Shown one piece after another: positions 12,038-22,689 of a stretch of 64,000 bases of DNA; the stretch's first letter is position 1, and each line of letters starts with the position of its first letter. The stretch spans positions 372,001 to 436,000 of the forward strand of contig JASJFT010000006.1 in NCBI GenBank assembly GCA_030770425.1, given 5' to 3'. Below the pieces are notes generated by a model. The model had not been told where the DNA came from. It saw only the letters and a list, made by a program, of their open reading frames with translations, and ran no database searches. The DNA is from Darksidea phi (lineage: Eukaryota > Ascomycota > Dothideomycetes > Pleosporales > Lentitheciaceae). A program made the translations under genes and the position numbers.

Positions 12038-13825
12038 ATGGAGACGACGCCGGTATCGAATGGGTTGGACCCCACTCTCCCGCTAGAAGCTTTCATGAAC
12101 CAGACCATTGCGACCGGTGGAGACTCCGCGCTATACAACCTCAACGTCTTCTACAACGTGAGTGATTCTGCCTGCCAGCTTAGAGTGCAGTAGTGCTGAT
12201 CACCATCATTCTAGGCGGGCGATATCGCCTGGATGCTCACCGCAACCGCACTCGTGTTGCTCATGATTCCTGGCGTCGGGTACGTATATCCCAACCATGA
12301 CCACCAACTGTACGTCTAAACTGACACGCTGCAGCTTCTTCTATTCGGGTCTCGCACGAAGAAAGTCTGCACTCTCGCTACTATGGCTCTCGGTCATGTC
12401 CACGGCTGTAATTTCTTTTCAATGGTTCTTCTGGGGCTACTCTCTGGCCTTCTCGCACAGCGCGGGTCCCTTCATTGGGAACCTCGACAATTTCGGGCTC
12501 AGAAATGTCCTCGCCGCTCCCTCGGCTGTCGGCCCTCGTATTCCTGATCTCCTCTTCTGTGTCTACCAGGGCATGTTCGCCTGTATAACGTATGTCCAAG
12601 TCCACCTGCCCTTGTTTGCAGAACTGACACAATACAGTGTTGCCCTCGCTGTCGGTGCAGTCGCCGAGAGAGGCAGGATGCTGCCGTGCCTAATCTACAT
12701 GTTCATCTGGTCCACGGTCGTCTACGACCCCATTGCTTGCTGGACGTGGAACACCAGCGGTTGGGTGTTCAAAAAGGGTGGTCTCGACTTTGCTGGTGGC
12801 ACTCCCGTTCACATCGCTTCTGGTACTGCCGCTCTCGCCTACTCGTACATGCTTGGAAAGCGGAGGGGTCACGGCACCCAGGAACTCAACTACCGGCCTC
12901 ACAATGTCACGCACATTGTCGTCGGGACTGTCTTTCTCTGGGTCGGATGGTTTGGCTTCAACGCCGGTTCAGCCCTCTCTGCCAACCTTCGCGCCGTCAT
13001 GGCAGCTCTCGTTACCCATCTCGCTGCTTGCACCGGTGGCATCACCTGGTGTCTTGTCGACTATCGCCTCGAGCGCAAGTGGTCGACTGTTGGCTTTTGC
13101 TCAGGCGTCATTGCCGGTCTGGTGTGCATCACACCCGGCTCCGGATTTGTCCCGCCTTGGGCGGCTGTCGTCTTCGGTGTATGTGGAGGTATCGCTTGCA
13201 ATTATGCCACCAAACTCAAGTATTTCCTTCGATGCGACGACGCACTTGACATCTTCGCCGTTCACGCGATTGGAGGGCTTGTCGGCAATGTCTTAACGGC
13301 CTTCTTCGCCGCGTACGTTCCCCATCTTATGTGCTCGATATGCCCTTGCTGACCGCATTTAAGTGATTACATTGCGCACCTTGACGGTTTCACGGTAATC
13401 CAAGGGGGTTGGCTGAATCGTCACTGGATTCAGCTTGGCTACCAGCTTGCCGATTCCGTCACGGGCGGTGCCTACTCGTTTGCCGGGACATGCCTTATCC
13501 TCGGCTGCCTTGACTTCGTCGGAAAGTTTCTCCCCATCTTCAAGCTTCGTGCAAGCGAAGAAGAGGAGGTACTCGGTATTGACGATGTAGAGATCGGCGA
13601 GTTTGCCGTAAGTCAGGGTACCTGTGTTGCAAGGAGCAGAGCTAACGGTTACGATAGTACGACTACGTCGAGCTCACCCGCGATGTCCAGATGCCTGAGG
13701 ATGTCGACGAGGGAATGTCTACCCACTCCCTTGAACCTCACGCTTCTGCAATGGGTACCCATGAGAAGAACCAGGAGTCAGTAGACTCTTCGCACCAGCT
13801 GGCCGAGTGGGCACACCGCGCATAA
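12038..13825 (+). CDS. Ammonium transporter, Mep/Amt family
   Basis: Plasma-membrane ammonium permease, 508 aa. Six exons: 12038-12157, 12215-12279, 12335-12589, 12638-13312, 13364-13607 and 13658-13825. Introns are 57, 55, 48, 51 and 50 nt. Family landmarks include FFYSGLARRKSAL after the first membrane span, QWFFWGYSLAFS, AVGAVAERGRMLPC, YDPIACWTWN, the GGTPVHIASG loop carrying the pore histidine region, WVGWFGFNAGSAL, and DIFAVHAIGGLVGN with the second conserved histidine. About eleven hydrophobic spans are present. The cytosolic tail is acidic and Ser-rich, as in MepA/MeaA proteins. Intron 3 has a length divisible by three and contains no stop. The start is the first ATG before the conserved N terminus; an in-frame ATG/GTG-type start 69 nt upstream is less likely. 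Confidence 0.95.
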
Positions 13826-14444
13826 TCTTTTCATCATCCATTGATATTCGCTCTATACCACTGTTTCTAGGAGTTGGCTGTCGCGGGGCTGGGGGACTTC
13901 ACACCGGATGGAATGGGCAAGGTTTCACGGGCTACGGTTCACGAGTACTTTTCGGATAGGGAAACTCGAACTAATGGGGGAAAAAGATTTACTTGTGCAA
14001 TATTCCTACCTATCAACGCGACATTCCTTGTAAATTAATTACCGTCAAGCTGAGGGCTGCGTATACCCCAAGGGTAGAACATGGCACATATTCATCACTG
14101 CCAACTTGGTCACCCCAGTTATGATGTCTATATACAATCTGTCTAGCTCTTTTTCAACACCCAGGCCGATGCTTTGAACGTGCGCCAAGCATCGGTTCTT
14201 TGAGACTAGTGCCTTACATAATGGCCTTGGCAAGACCGTATACTGGCGCGCATCCCGCCTTCTCTACAATCAACGACACCACCGTGCTGTTCCACGCCAA
14301 TACCCCCGCCTCCCGTCTATCCAAAAACACAAAGCCGGTTTTCTTTACGGTACTCGTTCCATGCGCAAGCCTCTCGTCGCATAAACCTCCCGCCCAGCCG
14401 CTCCAATTATACCTGCCGTCGCCCTTCTCACCCAAAGCTCCAAA
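13826..14444. other. Intergenic between ammonium transporter and EMC5
   Basis: This is the 3' flank of the transporter and the promoter of the EMC5 gene. No gene or repeat is recognised. Confidence 0.6.
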
Positions 14445-15044
14445 ATGTCCCTCTTTGGAGTAGCCCTCAATACCGTCGGCCTCATATTTTTGACACATGC
14501 GTACGAAATCCCTTCTCTTGTGTTATCGGCCTGGATAATTGACCATGTCAATTCACCTGCACTCCGATATCTCGGCCCCCTCGATCTGAAACCCGGCGCG
14601 CTTCGAGTGCATCTCCAAGCCTTCAAATCCCATCTATGATCCCCAATCACGTCATACCCCTAGCTAACACCTTTTTTTCCTCACAGTGTTTATTCTACCC
14701 ATGAGCACACGGTAGCATTTGCGCACACCCCACTCCCCCTGGACATTACCATCGAGCTCCTCGTTTCAATCCTGATACTCTCAGCCGGGATAGTAGCAGC
14801 GTCACCGCAGCTGAAACCGATACAGTGGGCAAAGTGGGCCGGCAAGATTGAGCGCGAGGGTCGGCATGGGGAAGGCAAGTGGACGCGAGAGGGTGAGGAG
14901 GTGCTGAGTGAGGGGGACCCTTTCGCATTTTTGGGGCTTGGAAAGGGTGCTGGGCCAGGCGGGGAGGGAAGGAAGGGTTTCTGGGACGTCAGGGGCAAGA
15001 GGAAGGAGTATGCCCAATGGGTTAGGTCTGCGGGGAAGAACTGA
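14445..15044 (+). CDS. EMC5: ER membrane protein complex subunit 5 / membrane magnesium transporter (EMC5)
   Basis: Small membrane protein of 137 aa. Exon 1 is 14445-14500 and exon 2 is 14687-15044, separated by a 186 nt intron that is long for this genome. The spliced N terminus MSLFGVALNTVGLIFLTHAV is the first membrane span, followed by YSTHEH; the second span is ITIELLVSILILSAGIVAAS. Then comes the typical PIQWAKWAGKIEREG segment, and the C terminus ends GFWDVRGKRKEYAQWVRSAG. Family members are subunits of the EMC insertase for tail-anchored and multi-span proteins, and were also named MMgT magnesium transporters. Between the conserved parts lies a Gly/Glu-rich linker of about 40 residues. 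Recognition rests on pattern memory of the family. Confidence 0.9.
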
Positions 15045-16165
15045 GGAGATCTAGTGGCAGGAAAAGCGCACATGACAGAGAGGGATGAATAGGTGGTTTG
15101 ACCGAGGGAAGATGTGGGATACTATTGATGAAGCTTAAGCGAAGATACCCGATAAAAGGAAATGCAACCCGAAGAATCGCCCTCATCCACAGCAACATTT
15201 ACCGAGACTTGGTGTCGACATACCTTTTCTAGACTCGGTTCTCAGCGCTTTCTGTGATGGCGGGGCGGGAATAACCCTGCTGGTCTGCTGCGCTACCGTT
15301 CGCAGGACTCTGAACCCCCTGTCCCGGAGCTTTGAGCGACAGGCTCATGGGGCTCGTATGTGGCTGGCTCAGGATGCGATCACATCTAGCCTCATGTCCA
15401 AACTCACGCAACATCTGAGTTCTTTTCTCGGCTTTGAGCTTAGTTCATCTCGTATATATATGTAGTCATGCTAAACGAGCAAAGCGTTGAGAGTTCGGGT
15501 CAGCTACGCCCTCATTATCATCTCAAAGTCCCCTGGCACGACTGGGAAAAATACGGCAAGCAGCTCACAATGTGAGCCAATAATCGTCCTCACATATCCC
15601 CACCACTGCGGCCTGACTCTCTACGCCCATTTCATACACAATCCTCTTCCGCTTTCCCGCCCTGCGCATGTCTGCAGGCCGAATCCGCCCCGTTACGACG
15701 ACCTATTCAGAGCTGGGATTGTTCGACGTCACAGAACGCACAGTGACGAAGCACGTCCTCGAAACAACACAGCTGTACCCGACCTACGTCACGAGATGGA
15801 CCACGCTGGCCAGCATCTTCCAATCGGGTTTCTCCCCCTGACTCGAGCTAGCTCTATCACGTGGTACCTTTTTGCTACCTGCAACCTGCGACGAGCCCTG
15901 GGCTGAGCTGAGGTTAGCGACGAGCCGAGCATTGCATTGCATAAAGAACAGCCGCCTACGGTGTCTGTACTCGATGCAATTGAATTGTGTTTGCGTTCCC
16001 GACATTACAGGCTGAGACGTCATTCTTTGAGCATTTTTTGAATTTCATCCCAACTAGGTGGTACCTGAGTCCGAGCATCATACCGCCAGAGCTACGTAAG
16101 GGTCTCCAAAAGCATTCTCTTCTAGGATCAAGTTTCCATACGTTCCATCCAATCCGCAGCTCGTC
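15045..16165. other. Intergenic, no feature recognised
   Basis: About 1.1 kb lies between EMC5 and the luciferase-like-domain gene. Short open frames on both strands lack any family resemblance. It presumably holds the promoter of the downstream gene. Confidence 0.55.
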
Positions 16166-17059
16166 ATGGAAGATTTCCACCGACATGGAGTCATCTCGAT
16201 GCATCCGCCGGAAATGCTAAACAGCATTCTCACATCCGTCCACTTGCGCCTCCTCTCGGTAGCATTTACCCTCATTGTCCCCCTCATCACCCTCCTCTAC
16301 ATTCACCGCGACTACAAAGCCTTCCTCGCTCTAGGTCCTGGTGGCACTCCTTCCACCCCCTTCGGCTACCTGAAGATCAAACTGCTCTCCCTGATCTGTC
16401 TACGAGACCCTCTTCGCCCTGTGCCAGTGCCATTACACTTCCGGCCTTCCCGGGGCTACCTCTTCTCCCTGCCTACTCGCTCTGGAGAGAGGCCGGTAGT
16501 ACGAGGGATTGCGCCTCAGCGGCAGCAGACGCAGAAGTCCACGGGCGATGTGTACAAAGGACTGGTCCGTGGAATGAGGAAGCTGGTTGCCGACCCTGCG
16601 AATCATCTAGCAGAGCGAACGAGCTGCTTCGAAAAGCACTCTTCGGGCATCTTCGCAAGCATCCCCATCACCCGAACTTGTAACGGCGAAGTATGCCACG
16701 TTCACCCCTCTGACGGCTCCATGCACATGACACTTCACCCCGCCGACGCTAAGATCATGATCGAAAGTGGCTGGGGTGAGCGGCATCCCTTAGCACGCGG
16801 GGGCTGGTGTCGGCGATTCGTTCCGCGCGAATTCGTGCTTGTCTACGCGCCGAGGAACATAGACGAGATTGAGGTCGTTATGAAGATTGTGGCGGCAGGT
16901 ATTTGGTGGGTTGCCGGTATTGACGTGGACAACGTCAGCGGGGAAAGGAGGGATCCCACGCTGCATGCCGAGGCTTTCGTAAAGAAGGGGGAGGATGAGG
17001 CGAGTCAGAGTTGTGGGATGGGGTCAAAGGGAGTGGAGAAGATAGCGGGGGATATGTGA
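16166..17059 (+). CDS. Luciferase-like domain (DUF5519-type) fungal protein
   Basis: Intronless gene for 297 aa. A hydrophobic span near residues 25-45 (LLSVAFTLIVPLITLLYI) suggests an N-terminal membrane anchor. The family core then follows: FLALGPGGTPSTPFGYLKIK near 52-71, RGIAPQRQ, TSCFEKHSSGIFA, GEVCHVHPSDGSMHMTLHPAD (the HxHPSDGSMH-type signature), a GWGERHPLA block, and FVLVYAPRNIDEIEVV. Such proteins are common in filamentous fungi and are named for a weak relation to a bacterial luciferase-like fold; their reaction is unknown. The C-terminal 40 residues are charged and variable. The ATG chosen is the first in frame before the membrane span. Confidence 0.82.
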   Translation: MEDFHRHGVISMHPPEMLNSILTSVHLRLLSVAFTLIVPLITLLYIHRDYKAFLALGPGGTPSTPFGYLKIKLLSLICLRDPLRPVPVPLHFRPSRGYLFSLPTRSGERPVVRGIAPQRQQTQKSTGDVYKGLVRGMRKLVADPANHLAERTSCFEKHSSGIFASIPITRTCNGEVCHVHPSDGSMHMTLHPADAKIMIESGWGERHPLARGGWCRRFVPREFVLVYAPRNIDEIEVVMKIVAAGIWWVAGIDVDNVSGERRDPTLHAEAFVKKGEDEASQSCGMGSKGVEKIAGDM

Positions 17060-17191
17060 GATGGTGACGCTGAGAACTGTGGAATGCTTGGATCGAGGAG
17101 GAGCAGATCCTTCTTCCAGAAAGGATACACGAGCATCTCCGCTGCACGCGAAAAGATGTACACGTTCGTCTCCAACGTTCAATCAACACAA

Positions 17192-19337
17192 CTACAGCTT
17201 CCTACTCCTAACTAACCCTTTCTTAATGCCCGTCAGCTCACCCCCATAGCTCGCTCCGCCACTTGCCCTCTTCGCAGCATCGAAAACAGGCCTCATACTC
17301 TTCAATTTCTTCTTTTTGGCTTCGTACTTGAGCTTCTTCTTCACTCTGCTATTGCGATTGGTCTTGGGGCGATGAGGCGTAAGACCTTTGTTCTTCGAGA
17401 TTGCGTATGAAATCTTCAGGGGCGTGTGTTAGCGTGTGTTCTCTAAAAAGTTCAGGCTAGCTTTGTAGCGAAAGTATGATTGATACAAGCTGTCAAAAAT
17501 GCGAGGAAATAGGCTTACCTGTCGCCGTCCATCATCACCAATGACCTCTTCTTCGATAACAGTACCCCCTTCCTTTGCAGCCAATGCATACGCAGCTGCA
17601 CGATCGGTTTTTGCCTGCTTCTTAGCATTTCCGCGTGCTGCAATCATGTCATAATAGCCGTCCTCATCCTCGAAATCGTTGCCACGTGGTTGTGCATCAT
17701 CGTCGTCTGAGCTCTCACCGCCTTCACCCAATGCAACACCTGGACCTTTATTCGGTTGCTGGCCCTTCTTCTCTGCTTGCGCTTGTAGGCGTGCTTGCCT
17801 GTCTTTCAGGCGTTCGCGGTGGGGTATGTCTGCGTCGCCGCCGTAGTCTTTGCCAGCGGCGTCACGTTTGTTGGCTTTCTGTGCAATTTGTGACGTGTAG
17901 AAGCGCAGGGACTTTTTCTTCTTGGCCTTTTCGGCAAGCTCGTGCGCAGTGAACTCGGTCTCCTCGCCGAAGTCGGAGTCATCTGCATTAAGCAAATTGA
18001 CCTTTGATTTGTCTGTAGATCTCTTCTTGGTGGCTTTCAGTGCCTTCTTGTCAGTAAGAGTTGCTAGCGAAGCAAGCTCTTGTTCGGTCTGGCGTAATTT
18101 CTCAGCACGGCGTGCGTCCACCTTCGACTGTGCAGCTTCAACAGCACGCTGAGATTTCGTCTTTTTGGGCTTCTTCTCCTTCGCTTTGAGCGCGGCAGGG
18201 CTGGGTGCTACTTCTATGACTGAGGATGCTTCCTCAATCACTGACAGCTCATCGCCGTTGGACGCTTTCACCATGGGGTCCGCGACTGGCAGGCGCTCCA
18301 CTCTCGCCCACAGTTTTTGGCATTTGAGCAAGGTTTCCATGACGGGATGCTCATGAAGCTCGACAGGGTCCATTGCTATGACAGGCGAACCATCATCTCT
18401 GGCGGTTGATCCGAGAATGGCAAAGTACATGGACATGGCGGCCAGGTAAGCTGCGCAAGCCTGATACTTGGCTATTGCGATGGGCGTCGGCAGTCTCTGT
18501 CCATTGGTGTTTCCTGACTTGGCGGCTCGAGCCTTGATGACACGTTCGGCAGCGTTCGCCGTAGCGGCTAGCTCGTCGTGTAGAGGCTGTAACCTCAAGA
18601 ATTCTTTCGAAATGAACTCGAATTCTGGATACCGTGTCTTGAATATCTTGGTTTTTTCGTCTTCTGTCATGCTATCCGTGATCTGAAGCTGTGGAAGAAG
18701 CTCGGTGACGACATTGCCAGAGCCAGCGTCCCTCTCGCCATCCTGACGTAACCACTGGTCCTCGTCGAATCCGAAATCTGCCTCGCTCATGGCCGCCAGC
18801 TGCTTCTTTTGTATGCGCCGAGCTTCTTCCTCCTCGTCCAAGGCGTCCTGTTCCGTCTCGATAGCGTCTGCATGGTAATAGTCCTTCTTGGAGGGGCCCC
18901 ATGCGCTCAGATATTCGTCCTTTTCGTCAACGGCTTTGGACTCGTCGGTGACAGAGTCATCGTCGCCGAGCCCGGCGTTGACTTCGGTTTCTTCGTATTC
19001 TTCTTCGGCCGCGCTACTGTCATCTTCGTCGTCGTCGTGGATACCGCGGTAGTCGAGCACTTCTTCGTCAGAGGGCTCGAGAAAGGCGTCTATGAGAGAA
19101 AATTTAGCAATGCTCTCCAGAGAAATGGCATCCGCTTGGCTGCTGACCCTCTTCCCTCCATTTCCTCATCCTCTTTGCCGCCGGCCCTTCCTCGACCAGT
19201 ATCTTATCACGATTGATGTGGAATTCGTCCTCGGAGTCGGCGACATCGGCGTAAGTGCTGATGGCAAGCTCCGAGGTGTCACCTTTCGGTGCCTTGGGCT
19301 CGCCATAGCGACCGCCTGCCTTCCTTTTCCTTCCCAT
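17192..19337 (-). CDS. SAS10: U3 snoRNP / SSU processome protein Sas10 (Utp3)
   Basis: Nucleolar rRNA processing factor, 660 aa. Exons are 19148-19337, 17519-19089 and 17192-17413; introns are 58 and 105 nt. The N terminus MGRKRKAGGRYGEPKAPKG is basic, followed by a long acidic stretch (DDDEDDSSAAEEEYEE). The central Sas10/Utp3 domain has KTRYPEFEFISKEFLRLQPL. A second acidic and Lys-rich region follows. The last exon encodes the signature C terminus: ISYAISKNKGLTPHRPK, RNSRVKKKLKYEAKKKKL, RPVF and the final VRSRKL. The first intron uses an unusual GTCAGC donor, chosen because it alone joins KWREE to DAFLEPSDEEVLDY in phase. The gene is divergent from the TSC10-type gene, with 236 bp between start codons. 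Confidence 0.93.
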
Positions 19338-19573
19338 GTCTGTGGCGGGCGGAGTGGTTGCGCAGGACGGGCTCGTTCCAAAATTTCCTTGCGAAATCTT
19401 GGCATCTCCGCGGCAATGGCACGTGACTGAGTATCGCCTTGCGGCTCGCTAAGTGAAGCGAGCCACTCGGAACCCTGCTCTGCACATCTACACAACCGCT
19501 TACGTGAGCGTGCTCGATTGTTGACACCTGCATATGCTATGCCAGACGGTTCGCCTCATTGTCGGTAGTGCTA

Positions 19574-20695
19574 ATGTCCCCCCTCCCTCTCATGGAATGG
19601 ATGTCATTGACGCTCGCAGCGCTGCTGGTATTTCTGGGTTATCTGAGTCTTGAAATGATGGGTTTCCTGTCGGGGGGGAACAAGTTCCAGGTCGAGGGAC
19701 GGACGGTCATTCTCACGGGCAGCTCGTACGGCATGGGCAGGGAGATTGCGAAGCTCCTCTCCCAGCGCGGTGCCAACGTCGTGCTTGTTGCGCGCAATGC
19801 TGCGAAACTGCAGTCGGCCATGGAGTACGCCCAACAAGCCGCGAAGAACCCCGCCGCCCAGCGCTTCCACTTCATCGCCGCCGACCTGACCACCGAAGCC
19901 GAGAACGCGCGCATGCTTGCGGAAGCAACCGCCTGGAACCACGGCACCACCCCCGAGATTGTGTGGGCGAACGCAGGATCCTCGACGCCCGGCCTCTTCG
20001 TCGAGCTGAAGCCGGAGACGCTGAGGAAGCAGATGGACATCAACTACTGGGCTGCAGCCTATCTTGCCCATCTGACCCTCCAGGCCTGGCTGTATCCAGA
20101 GACTCCGTATGAGCAGCAACAAAAGGGCGCAAAGCAGGAGCTGCCGCGACACTTCATTGCCACGGCGTCGGTGCTCGGATATGCCAACGTCATAGGCTAC
20201 GGCGGCTATGCGCCTGCCAAAGCCGCCCTCAAGTCTCTATGTGACGGGCTCCGTCATGAGGTGAACCTCTACAACGGCGCGCGCCGCTCCCAGACCAATG
20301 CTACCGGCCAGGCTCCCGCTCCCTTCGATGTGGTCATCCAGTCCATCTTCCCCGGCACCATCAAATCCCCGGGTCTCGAACAGGAAAACCTTACCAAGCA
20401 CCCAGCCACGAAGGCTCTCGAGAACATGGACCCCGAGCAGACAGAGTTAGAGGCTGCCACCGCCGCTATACAAGCGCTCGAGGCCGGCAGATACTCGGCG
20501 GCAACAAACTGGCTTGGAAAGCTAATGCGCCTGAGCAGCATGGGCTCGGCCTACAGAGATAACCTTGTTGTAGATACACTAGGTATGTGGCTTGTGAGTA
20601 TAATATGGCTCTTCCTGGGGCCAGACATGGAGGGCACCGTGTGGAATTGGGGAAAGAAGAACGGTATGCCCAAACGCAATCCGAACGCTATATAG
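19574..20695 (+). CDS. TSC10: 3-ketodihydrosphingosine reductase
   Basis: Short-chain dehydrogenase of 373 aa, intronless, that reduces 3-ketodihydrosphingosine to dihydrosphingosine at the ER in de novo sphingolipid synthesis. An N-terminal membrane span (LTLAALLVFLGYLSLEMMGF) precedes the Rossmann motif TGSSYGMGREIA. Further motifs are NAGSS, and the catalytic serine in TASVLGYANVIGYGGYAPAKAA with YAPAK as the Tyr-x-x-x-Lys pair. A C-terminal hydrophobic segment (LGMWLVSIIWLFLGPD) is the second membrane anchor typical of fungal Tsc10/Ksr1. The end KRNPNAI is Lys/Arg-containing but not a classical KKXX. The start is the first ATG of the frame, shortly after an in-frame TTG. Confidence 0.92.
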   Translation: MSPLPLMEWMSLTLAALLVFLGYLSLEMMGFLSGGNKFQVEGRTVILTGSSYGMGREIAKLLSQRGANVVLVARNAAKLQSAMEYAQQAAKNPAAQRFHFIAADLTTEAENARMLAEATAWNHGTTPEIVWANAGSSTPGLFVELKPETLRKQMDINYWAAAYLAHLTLQAWLYPETPYEQQQKGAKQELPRHFIATASVLGYANVIGYGGYAPAKAALKSLCDGLRHEVNLYNGARRSQTNATGQAPAPFDVVIQSIFPGTIKSPGLEQENLTKHPATKALENMDPEQTELEAATAAIQALEAGRYSAATNWLGKLMRLSSMGSAYRDNLVVDTLGMWLVSIIWLFLGPDMEGTVWNWGKKNGMPKRNPNAI

Positions 20696-22038
20696 AATCG
20701 TTAGACGAGAGTAGTCGCTCCAAATCATCCGTCATATGAACTGCGTCCTTTCATATCGCGCAAAGTTCACGTGCTGTACCCGTTCAGAAACCTACACTAA
20801 CAGGGTCGACGGCCCCAAAATGAACTGCCACCGCCCTTGGTCATATGTGGGCCAGCTTTGCCGCGCTCACAGCCGCATCTTCAAGTCTACCATCTTGAAT
20901 CCACCACGGCTGCAAAGCAAAGGCCGGACAGCTATGACCAAATATAGAAGCCGTTTCGGAGGTTATCATCATGTGCCCACAGCTGCAGACCGCGCCATCC
21001 GGTGCTATCATCCGCTGTCGGCCCCATCATCCCAACGCCACGTCAATTGGCCCTCCTCAACCGTCATCCCGAGCGCCTTTAACTATAAGTGTCCTCTGAT
21101 AACCTATACTACTATGCTTAGTATAAGTTGCCCGAGGCGCCCAACCAACAGCAGCCGCACCATCAGATCCTCGTGTAACAATGCTAGACAATGCCACACT
21201 CACTTCATGTCCTAATACTTAGCGCAGATGGCGAAGCGGAACCAAGCTTGGACGCCCGAATCCACGATCCATCACCTTTGCATAGCGCCCGCTTAGCATT
21301 CTGTCCGGCCCGAGACTGGCGTCCTTTAAGCAGGAATCGCTGGCGAAAGGCAGCCGCCCCCATGGAATCACGAGCCAGCTGAACCCGCGTTACAAACACC
21401 ACTGCAGCCGCCAGACTAGAAACAGCAAACGCAAGAGAGGTGGCTACCCACGCGTGCTAGACGACTGGTCCGCATGCTGTGCCCGCTTTGTGTAGGGCCG
21501 GTGTGCTGGCTGCCGAGCGAGCGAAATGGGACCTACCTACGCAGACCCTGCCACCGTATCTCTGGAGGCACCATTCCTTCGGAGAGCTGTTCAAGCCTCT
21601 TTTTGACGGCTGTCCGCCTTCCCGTTCGTCCGCTACGGCTTTCACATCTCATCTCCGCATCCACACTGAGGCTGAGCGAGTTCTTGTCCAAACTGCCATG
21701 ACGCTAGAGCTAGAGGCTGCTTGCCAGATGCATCCTCCAAGTCTTAGAAAGGTCCGAGCGCTGGGGTTTCTTTTGACGGGTGGGTATACCTTCTGCCTGA
21801 AGCCCAGGCACGCCTGCGTTTTGAAGGTTTCGCTAAGCTATACGTCTTCTCTTGCTCCTTGGTTGAACGCATCGTAAGGCCAGGTTAGAGGAACGCTTTG
21901 CATGGCTTTATTGCTTCTGTCTACTCCATATCTTGATCGCGCCCTTCAGCTTTCACCGGAGCAGCAAATACCTTAACAGCCTGCCTGAGAGACCTCGATA
22001 CACCTAGCCCATCCCAACGCCCGGAGCTCATCCGCGCC
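20696..22038. other. Intergenic, no gene recognised
   Basis: About 1.3 kb between two plus-strand genes. Several frames of 60-160 codons are open but their composition is not protein-like and no motif is visible. Confidence 0.55.
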
Positions 22039-22689
22039 ATGGCGCCTACTCCACTAAATGATCAGCCGAATGATCAACCAACCCTCCAACCCACCGACCC
22101 CCCCACACCGGCGAAGGCATGGAGCACCGGATCTATCATCGTAGCCGCCATCTTCGGCTTCCTTTTCATCTCCCTCGTCGCCGCCGTGATAGCATTTTGG
22201 TTCAGCAAGCGGAAGGAACGCAGCAAACTACCTCCAGAACACCGGCGATCATCTTACCGTCCCTTCCGCACAGAGTCCTCAGAAAGCAAAGGCCTTCTCG
22301 CAAACCAAGTATCCAGCCCCGAAGAAGACAAATCCACCATGTTCAGTCGTGATCGAAGTCGAAGTAGCGTGTCACTCTACGTCCCCGCAGAGGTAATCCA
22401 ACATCGCCCAAGCATGGAGACGGTGAACTTGATCCCACTGCGCATCACACCGGCGGAGGAAGAACAAGATCTAATCTCCGTAACAACTAGCAATGGAAGT
22501 GGGGCGAGCAAGGGCAGCAGGGTAAGCCTTGGGTTGAGCCCCATACAGACGAGTGAGACTTCGGGATCGAGACCTACCACGAGACCTAGAAGCACGAGTA
22601 CGACAAGCATGAGATACTATTCGAACAACTCCCCCGAGAGTAGCGCAACACCGCAAATCCCGAAGATCGCGCACACACCCTCGCGGTAA
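22039..22689 (+). CDS. Single-span membrane protein of unknown function
   Basis: Intronless frame for 216 aa. A 28-residue Pro/Gln/Thr-rich N-terminal segment precedes one strong membrane span (SIIVAAIFGFLFISLVAAVI, about residues 32-51) followed by a positive stop SKRKERSK, which predicts an N-out, C-in type III or signal-anchor topology. The remaining 155 residues are Ser/Thr/Pro-rich and look disordered, with many basic-serine patches (RDRSRSSVS) that could be phosphorylated. I do not recognise a family. Low-complexity tails with one span are frequent in filamentous fungi. The frame could be the last exon of a longer gene, but the 5' sequence shows no convincing upstream exon. Confidence 0.65.
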   Translation: MAPTPLNDQPNDQPTLQPTDPPTPAKAWSTGSIIVAAIFGFLFISLVAAVIAFWFSKRKERSKLPPEHRRSSYRPFRTESSESKGLLANQVSSPEEDKSTMFSRDRSRSSVSLYVPAEVIQHRPSMETVNLIPLRITPAEEEQDLISVTTSNGSGASKGSRVSLGLSPIQTSETSGSRPTTRPRSTSTTSMRYYSNNSPESSATPQIPKIAHTPSR

